A program made the translations under genes and the position numbers. A stretch of 64,000 nt of DNA from assembly GCA_963835495.1 (NCBI GenBank), contig CAWIFQ010000003.1, positions 310,001-374,000 of the forward strand, read 5' to 3'. Of the stretch, positions 57,976 through 64,000 are shown piece after piece. The notes below the pieces were generated by a model that did no database searches, was not told where the DNA came from, and saw nothing but the letters and a program-made list of their open reading frames with translations. This stretch comes from Acaudatibacter sp963835495 (GTDB lineage: Bacteria > Pseudomonadota > Alphaproteobacteria > Caulobacterales > Caulobacteraceae). Numbering within the stretch: position 1 is the stretch's first letter; each line of letters begins with the position of its first letter.

Positions 57976-59026
57976 CGCTCACTGGCCGGCCGAGAATGGC
58001 CGCTTCGAAGCGCGCCACATACTCATCGACCGTCATCCCCTGCTGCCGCTCCAGCGCGGCCAGATGCTGGCTTCGCCACAGTGCGTCGTCGGTGAGCAGC
58101 CGGATCGCCGCGTCGGCGAAGGCGGCGGGATTCGCGTGGTGGAAGCCGGTGACGCCGTCGATCACCCGTTCGGGTATGGCGGCCACGGGTGCGATCACCG
58201 CAGGCGTGCCCAGCGCCTGGGCCTCGGCGAGCGACAGGCAGAAGGCCTCGGCCTTGTGACCAAGGTAGAGCATCACCCGCGCGCCACGCATCGCGGCGAT
58301 CAGGTCCGACTTCAACGCCGGCTGATGCACGCGCACCGAGGCCTTCAACGCCGCCGAGGCGCCGGCTGGCAACAGCGTGCCGGCCCAGGCGTCCCAGGCC
58401 GCCTCGTCCGGCTTCAGGTTGTGGATTCCGTAGACGTCGAGCACGGCGTCCGGCACCCTGGGCAGAATCCGCTCGCCCCACAGCTCCACCAGAGCCCGCA
58501 GATTGCGCTGCGGGTTGGACGCGAAGATCGCCCGGCGCGGCGGCGGCTCGGCCAAAGGCGGATGACCGCGCACCGCATCGGGCAGCGGCAGGTGGATCAG
58601 GCTGATGTCGCCGCGTCCCGGCACGACCGGCCAATAGTCGCGCAGCTGCGACTGGCTCATCAGGATCGGTTTCGGCGGGTAGCGCCACAGACGCCACAGC
58701 CGCTTGTAGTGGCGCAGCTGGTTGGCGCCCCACAAGACCCAGATCACCCGACGCTTCGGGCGAGGCGCGAAGCCGAGCAGTTCGGGCTGCTGGATGGCGA
58801 TGAACACGTCACAGCCCGCGTCGGGGCGATCGCTCATCGGCCGCCAGCGCACGCCCTCGTGGATCAGCTCGCCGTCGCAGTTGCTGTGCACCGTGACGTC
58901 GTGACCGCGCGCCGCCAGGCCGCGGGCTGTCTGGATCACGCTGGACTCGGTGCCGCCGATCGCGCGCGTTTCCAGCGCCCGGCCGTCATAGTGTCCGGTG
59001 ACGTCGGCGAAGATGATCTTGGCCAT
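57959..59026 (-). CDS. Glycosyltransferase family 4 (GT-B fold)
   Basis: A 355-residue GT-B enzyme. The N-terminal Rossmann domain has TRAIGGTESSVIQTARGLAARGHDVTVHS. The C-terminal domain has RRAIFASNPQRNLRALVELW, ARVMLYLGHKAEAFCLSLAEAQALGTPAVIAPVAAIPERVIDGVTGFHHANP, with the conserved EAFCLSLAEAQALG Glu motif. It transfers a sugar from a nucleotide donor to an acceptor in envelope or exopolysaccharide synthesis; the acceptor is unknown. It is soluble, with no TM helix. Confidence 0.88.
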   Translation of the reverse strand: MAKIIFADVTGHYDGRALETRAIGGTESSVIQTARGLAARGHDVTVHSNCDGELIHEGVRWRPMSDRPDAGCDVFIAIQQPELLGFAPRPKRRVIWVLWGANQLRHYKRLWRLWRYPPKPILMSQSQLRDYWPVVPGRGDISLIHLPLPDAVRGHPPLAEPPPRRAIFASNPQRNLRALVELWGERILPRVPDAVLDVYGIHNLKPDEAAWDAWAGTLLPAGASAALKASVRVHQPALKSDLIAAMRGARVMLYLGHKAEAFCLSLAEAQALGTPAVIAPVAAIPERVIDGVTGFHHANPAAFADAAIRLLTDDALWRSQHLAALERQQGMTVDEYVARFEAAILGRPVSDAAAA

Positions 59027-59116
59027 TTGGACGGGTCATTAGCGGAAAAAACGCCGGCGAGGGAATAAGTCCGCCGCCGCCGCCGTCATGCCTCCTGAAA
59101 CCAGATGGAGGCTCTG

Positions 59117-60061
59117 ATGAGCGAGTTCGAGGCGGACGGCGAGAGCCGGCGCGGGTTCCTCAAGTGCATGACCTGGGCCGGCACCGGGCTGGTCTGGACC
59201 GTGGCCGGCGGCGTGCCGGCGTCGATCGGCCTGGAGGCGGCTGCGGCGACGGTGAAGGCCGCGCCGTTCAGCTTCGTCCAGGTCAGCGACAGCCACATCG
59301 GCTTTTCCAAGCCGTTCAACCCGGACGCCCGCGTCACCTTCCGCGAGGCGATCGCCAAGATCGCGGCGATGCCGGCCAAGCCCGACTTCATCATCCACAC
59401 TGGCGACGTCAGCCAGCTCTCCAAGGACGACCAGTTCGACGACGCCGACCAGATCATCAAGAGCGCCGGCGTGCCGGTGTTCCACATCCCCGGCGAGCAC
59501 GACGTCCTCGACGAGGGGCAGGGCAAGGCGTTCCTCGACCGCTACGGCAAGGGCACCAAGGGGGCCGGCTGGTACTCGTTCAACCATGCGGGCGTGCACT
59601 TCGTCGCCCTGGTCAATGTGGTGAACCTGAAGGCCGGCGGGCTGGGCAGCCTTGGCGCCGACCAGTTGGCCTGGCTGAAGGACGATCTGGCGGCGCACGG
59701 GCCATCGACGCCGATCGTGGTCTTCGCCCACATTCCGCTCTGGGCGCTCTATCCCGACTGGGGCTGGGGCACCGACGAGAGCGCCCAGGCGCTGGCGCTG
59801 CTGAAGCGGTTCGGCTCGGTCACCGTGCTGAACGGCCACATCCACCAGGTGCAGCAGAAGGTGGAGGGCCACGTCGCCTTTTACACCGCCCGCTCCACCG
59901 CCTTCCCGCAGCCGGCGCCGGGCGCGCCGGGCGCCTCGCCAGGTCCGATGGCGGTGCCGGCCGACAAGCTGCGCAGCGTCATCGGCGTGCGCGAAGTCAG
60001 CTTCGTCGCCCGCGGGCGGACTCTGCCGGTCGTCGATCAGACACTCGTCCTAAGTACTTGA
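59117..60061 (+). CDS. Tat-exported calcineurin-like metallophosphoesterase
   Basis: A 314-residue exported phosphoesterase. The twin-Arg signal is ESRRGFLKCMTWAGTGLVWTVAGG. Metal-site motifs: VQVSDSHIG (Asp/His), FIIHTGDVSQ, HIPGEHDV (in place of GNHD), VVFAHIPLW and VTVLNGHIHQ. The ATG at 59117 has GGAGG 5 bases upstream, so it is preferred to ATG 59105. GEHD for GNHD is unusual and may alter metal coordination. The cupredoxin gene follows 23 bases later, so periplasmic co-function is likely. Confidence 0.88.
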   Translation: MSEFEADGESRRGFLKCMTWAGTGLVWTVAGGVPASIGLEAAAATVKAAPFSFVQVSDSHIGFSKPFNPDARVTFREAIAKIAAMPAKPDFIIHTGDVSQLSKDDQFDDADQIIKSAGVPVFHIPGEHDVLDEGQGKAFLDRYGKGTKGAGWYSFNHAGVHFVALVNVVNLKAGGLGSLGADQLAWLKDDLAAHGPSTPIVVFAHIPLWALYPDWGWGTDESAQALALLKRFGSVTVLNGHIHQVQQKVEGHVAFYTARSTAFPQPAPGAPGASPGPMAVPADKLRSVIGVREVSFVARGRTLPVVDQTLVLST

Positions 60062-60084
60062 ATCAAATAAGGAATTGTAAGAAG

Positions 60085-60420
60085 ATGCCTCGCCTTCGCC
60101 TGGCCGCCTGCGCGGCCGTCGCTTCCATCCTCGGCTTCGGCGCCCTCGGTGTCGCGCTCGCTCAGGGCCCCGCCGCCACCGCCATCAACATCGACAACTT
60201 CAGCTTCTCGCCGCCGACCATCACCGTGGCGGCTGGCACGACCGTGAAGTGGACCAACAACGACGACATCCCGCACACCGTCCGCGCCGTCGACGGCTCG
60301 TTCCACTCCAAGGCGATGGACAGTGACGACAGCTACGCCTTCACCTTCGCCAAGCCGGGCGTTTACAGCTACTTCTGCTCGATCCACCCGAAGATGGTGG
60401 GCAAGGTAGTGGTCAAGTAG
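60085..60420 (+). CDS. Cupredoxin (type 1 copper protein)
   Basis: A 111-residue exported blue-copper protein. Signal peptide LAACAAVASILGFGALGVALAQ, then IDNFSFSPPTITVAAGTTVKWTNNDDIPHTVRAVDGSFHSKAMDSDDSYAFTFAKPGVYSYFCSIHPKMVGKVVVK. The copper ligands are His (IPHTV), Cys (YFC), His (SIHP) and Met (PKM), as in amicyanin/pseudoazurin. It carries electrons in the periplasm. It lies between the metallophosphoesterase and an ECF sigma factor on the same strand. Confidence 0.93.
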   Translation: MPRLRLAACAAVASILGFGALGVALAQGPAATAINIDNFSFSPPTITVAAGTTVKWTNNDDIPHTVRAVDGSFHSKAMDSDDSYAFTFAKPGVYSYFCSIHPKMVGKVVVK

Positions 60421-60457
60421 GCCCAAGGCTCGTGATCCTCAGCCCCTCGCAGCACGC

Positions 60458-61109
60458 ATGAACGGTCGAACTCCTTCCCTTCCGGAGGAGCCAGGCCCGC
60501 GCGCCGAGCGGGCCGGCAAGCTTCAGTTCGGCTCCCCGCGACGCCCCCCGCCGCGCCGAGCCGGCCGGAGCCGCGGCGCCTTTCCCCCGTCCCTCCGAGG
60601 CGCCGCGGTTCCGCGAACTGATCGCCCCGCACATCGATGCGGCCTACTCGTTGGCGCGCTACCTGGCCCGTGACGCCGCGGCCGCCGAGGACATCGCCCA
60701 GGAGGCGCTGCTGAAGGCGTTCCGCAACATCGACGCGCTGCGCGGCGACGAGGTCAAACCCTGGCTGATGGCCATCGTCCGCAACGCCTATTTCGACTGG
60801 CGCCGGCGCGACAACGGCCGCACCGTCACCGGACCGGCGGCCGAGGTGGCCATCGCCGAGACGGTCGCCGAGGATACCTCGGCCGAGGATGACCTGATCC
60901 GCCAGGGCGACGTCGCCGCGCTGCGCCGCGCGATCGAGACCATCCCCGAGCCGTTCCGCGAGGCGCTGGTGCTGCGCGACCTGGAGGAGCTGAGCTATCG
61001 CGATGTCGCCGAGGCCACCGGCGTGCCGATGGGCACGGTGATGTCGCGCCTGGCCCGCGCCCGCCGAATGCTAGGCGAGCGGATGGGCGTGCTGGAGGCC
61101 ACGGCATGA
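60458..61109 (+). CDS. ECF sigma factor (start uncertain, probable frame break)
   Basis: The conserved sigma fold starts near 60606: FRELIAPHIDAAYSLARYLARDAAAAEDIAQEALLKAFRNIDALRG (region 2), then RRAIETIPEPFREALVLRDLEELSYRDVAEATGVPMGTVMSRLARARRMLGE (region 4). In that frame no ATG/GTG precedes it before a stop at 60459; TTG 60651 would delete half of region 2. ATG 60458 lies in another frame, so a one-base error in the C-rich run near 60545 would make one gene of about 217 codons. Its stop overlaps the start of the anti-sigma gene. Confidence 0.78.
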
Positions 61110-61861
61110 GCGCCTGTCCCGACAAGGAGCTGCTGCTCCACGCCCTGGCCGATGGCGAACTCGACGCCGGCAACGTGCTGGCGCTGGAGGCCCATGTCGC
61201 CACCTGCGCCGGCTGCGCGGCGGAGCTGGCGGCGATCCGCGAAGTGAAGGCGCAGCTGAAGGCCGCGCCGCTCGCCTACGCCGCGCCGCAGAGCCTGCTG
61301 GATCGGCTGGACGAAGCCCTGACCGCGGCCGAAGCGCTCCCGGCGCCGGCCCGGCGCCGCGGTCTGCGCGCGGAGACCTGGGTGCTGAGCGGGACGGGGG
61401 CCGCGATCGCCGCCAGCCTCGCGCTGCTGGCCTTCATCCCCACCGGCGCCAGCCTGGAACTGCAGCTGGCCGACGCCCAGGCCCGCTCGCTGGAGGCCAC
61501 CCACCTGGTCGACGTCGAGACCTCGGATCGCCACACGGTGAAGCCCTGGTTCAACGGCAAGATCGACTTCGCGCCGCCGGTGGTGGACCTGGCGCCGCAG
61601 GGCTACCCGCTGGTCGGCGGCCGGCTGGACCGGATCGACGGCAAGCGCGTCGCGGCGCTGGTGTTCCACCGCCAGGCCCACGTGATCAACCTGTTCATCT
61701 GGCCGGGCGATGCGCCACCGGACCCGCTGATGCAGCAGAAGAACGGCTACAACCTGATCCGCTGGGGCCAGGGCGGCCTGGTGTTCTGGGCGGTGTCGGA
61801 TTGCGATCCGGCGGCGCTGACCGGCTTCCAGCGGGACTTCGCGGCGACGACGAAGTCCTAA
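61106..61861 (+). CDS. Membrane-anchored anti-sigma factor (ZAS domain)
   Basis: A 251-residue anti-sigma factor. The N-terminal zinc anti-sigma motif is ALADGELDAGNVLALEAHVATCAGCAAELAAI (His30, Cys34, Cys37). A single TM helix (SGTGAAIAASLALLAFIPTGA) crosses to a periplasmic domain (DVETSDRHTVKPWFNGKIDFAPPVVDLAPQGYPLVGGRLDRIDGKRVAALVFHRQAHVINLFIWPG) of the kind that senses envelope or redox cues. It is translationally coupled to the upstream ECF sigma gene (ATGA). Confidence 0.87.
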   Translation: MSACPDKELLLHALADGELDAGNVLALEAHVATCAGCAAELAAIREVKAQLKAAPLAYAAPQSLLDRLDEALTAAEALPAPARRRGLRAETWVLSGTGAAIAASLALLAFIPTGASLELQLADAQARSLEATHLVDVETSDRHTVKPWFNGKIDFAPPVVDLAPQGYPLVGGRLDRIDGKRVAALVFHRQAHVINLFIWPGDAPPDPLMQQKNGYNLIRWGQGGLVFWAVSDCDPAALTGFQRDFAATTKS

Positions 61862-61862
61862 T

Positions 61863-62034
61863 CCGCTCTTCCCCGCGAAAGCGCGGGACCCAGGCTTTTT
61901 CCGCCAGAAGATAAGAGGCCACGGAAAACACGGAAAACACGGACGCCGCCGAGAGGTAAGCGCTCAGCGCTGCCCCGTCCGTGCTTTCCGTGGTTCGAAA
62001 AAACCTGGGCCCCCGCTTTCGCGGGGGAGAGCGG
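61863..62034. repeat. Nested inverted-repeat element (MITE/REP-like)
   Basis: Outer arms 61863-61901 and 61997-62034 are about 90 percent complementary (both contain CCGCTCT..CCCCGCGAAAGCG and CCCAGG.TTTTTC). Inner arms 61919-61935 and 61977-61993 pair CCACGGAAA.CACGGA with TCCGTGCTTTCCGTGG. The middle holds AGCGCTCAGCGCT. It fills the whole gap between the anti-sigma gene and the convergent M20 peptidase gene. There is no ORF. It may act as a bidirectional terminator or be a small non-autonomous mobile element. Confidence 0.6.
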
Positions 62035-62039
62035 CTAAG

Positions 62040-63471
<1,432 letters not shown>

Positions 63472-63491
63472 TGGAACTCGAGTTTGAGAAA

Positions 63492-63992
63492 CTAGGCGGC
63501 CGGCGAAGCGGCCGCCACCCGTTCGCCAGCCTTGGCGAACTCCTGCTCGAACGCTTCGTCGCTGACGAATTTGCGGGCGATCAGCAGGCTGCAGTTGATG
63601 TGGTCGCTGATGTAGCCGCCGGCGTCGCCGGACCACCATCGCTCCAGCATGTTGCGCTTGCGGTGGCCGACGACCACCAGGCAGGCGTTCACCTCCCTGG
63701 CGTATTCGCCGATCACCCGCGCCGGATCGCCGACCGCCAGCTTGGACTCCGGCTCGAAGCCGAGCTTGCGCAGCCGGTCGACGCCGCGTTCCAGCACCTC
63801 GCGATAGCGATCCAGCTCATGGGCGACGACGCCGCCGTGCACGCCCTCCGCCACCTGCAGCCCGGCCAGGTGCGGCACCACCGAGAGCAGGAAGACCTTG
63901 GCGCCGCAGCGCTTGGCCAGGATCGCGCCTTCGCGCAGGGCGACCGCGCCTTCGAGCGATCCATCGTAGGCCAGCAGCACGTTGTCATACAT
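63492..63992 (-). CDS. Universal stress protein UspA family
   Basis: A 166-residue alpha/beta protein: MYDNVLLAYDGSLEGAVALREGAILAKRCGAKVFLLSVVP, then KLAVGDPARVIGEYAREVNACLVVVGHRKRNMLERWWSGDAGGYISDHINCSLLIAR. The second part matches the family's ATP-binding G-2x-G-9x-G loop only loosely (GHRKRN in place of GSRG), so nucleotide binding is uncertain. It ends 20 bases upstream of the M20 peptidase start on the same strand and may be co-transcribed with it. Confidence 0.88.
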   Translation of the reverse strand: MYDNVLLAYDGSLEGAVALREGAILAKRCGAKVFLLSVVPHLAGLQVAEGVHGGVVAHELDRYREVLERGVDRLRKLGFEPESKLAVGDPARVIGEYAREVNACLVVVGHRKRNMLERWWSGDAGGYISDHINCSLLIARKFVSDEAFEQEFAKAGERVAAASPAA

Positions 63993-64000
63993 CCGGGCCG

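Overview
The window is high-GC chromosomal DNA of an alphaproteobacterium, most likely a member of Caulobacterales close to Phenylobacterium/Caulobacter. Grounds: dnaG directly upstream of rpoD, a HisKA_2-type kinase, a TonB-dependent receptor tied to a catabolic cluster, many GST/SDR genes, and weak Shine-Dalgarno use with some GTG/TTG starts. No tRNA, rRNA, CRISPR array, transposase or phage gene was seen. About twenty single-base frame breaks interrupt otherwise well conserved genes, including greA, murA and carB. I read most of them as assembly or sequencing errors and annotate each gene across the break.

Layout. 0-3 kb: an SpsF-like cytidylyltransferase (cut by the window edge), greA, and a MurA-family gene divergent from greA. 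3-5 kb: VC0807-family membrane protein plus SDR, divergent from a TetR gene with a palindromic operator between them. 5-13 kb: a catabolic island of amidase, GntR regulator, family III CoA-transferase, TonB receptor, VOC protein, CMD protein and SnoaL-like protein, linked by four copies of a TTGCATGCAA-type operator. 13-19 kb: a second TetR unit, TfoX-EamA, SDR, two GSTs and a haloacid dehalogenase.

19-27 kb holds the most interesting unit, a self-contained divergent system. One arm (minus) is membrane-fusion protein, RND pump, AhpD-like protein, and an ArsR repressor of the SqrR/BigR type. The other arm (plus) is sulfide:quinone oxidoreductase, a DUF2892 membrane protein and a TolC-type outer-membrane channel. 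One AT-rich inverted repeat sits where the two face-to-face promoters overlap. I infer a reactive-sulfur-responsive oxidation-plus-efflux module.

27-43 kb: carB and carA, about 11 kb apart and enclosing a signalling and envelope-stress region with three sensor kinases, a phospholipase D family protein, DUF1003, GlsB-like and repeat-rich secreted proteins. 43-50 kb: a degenerate receiver protein, an ECF41 sigma factor with its CMD partner, a glycine-zipper secreted protein, a fourth sensor kinase and a GGDEF/EAL protein. 50-54 kb: dnaG (all four usual zinc ligands replaced) and rpoD. 54-59 kb: small ArsR units (ArsR-SRPBCC; ArsR with two DUF899 proteins), 5-formyl-THF cyclo-ligase and a glycosyltransferase. 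59-64 kb: Tat-exported metallophosphoesterase, cupredoxin, an ECF sigma/anti-sigma pair, a nested inverted-repeat element, an M20 peptidase and a UspA protein.
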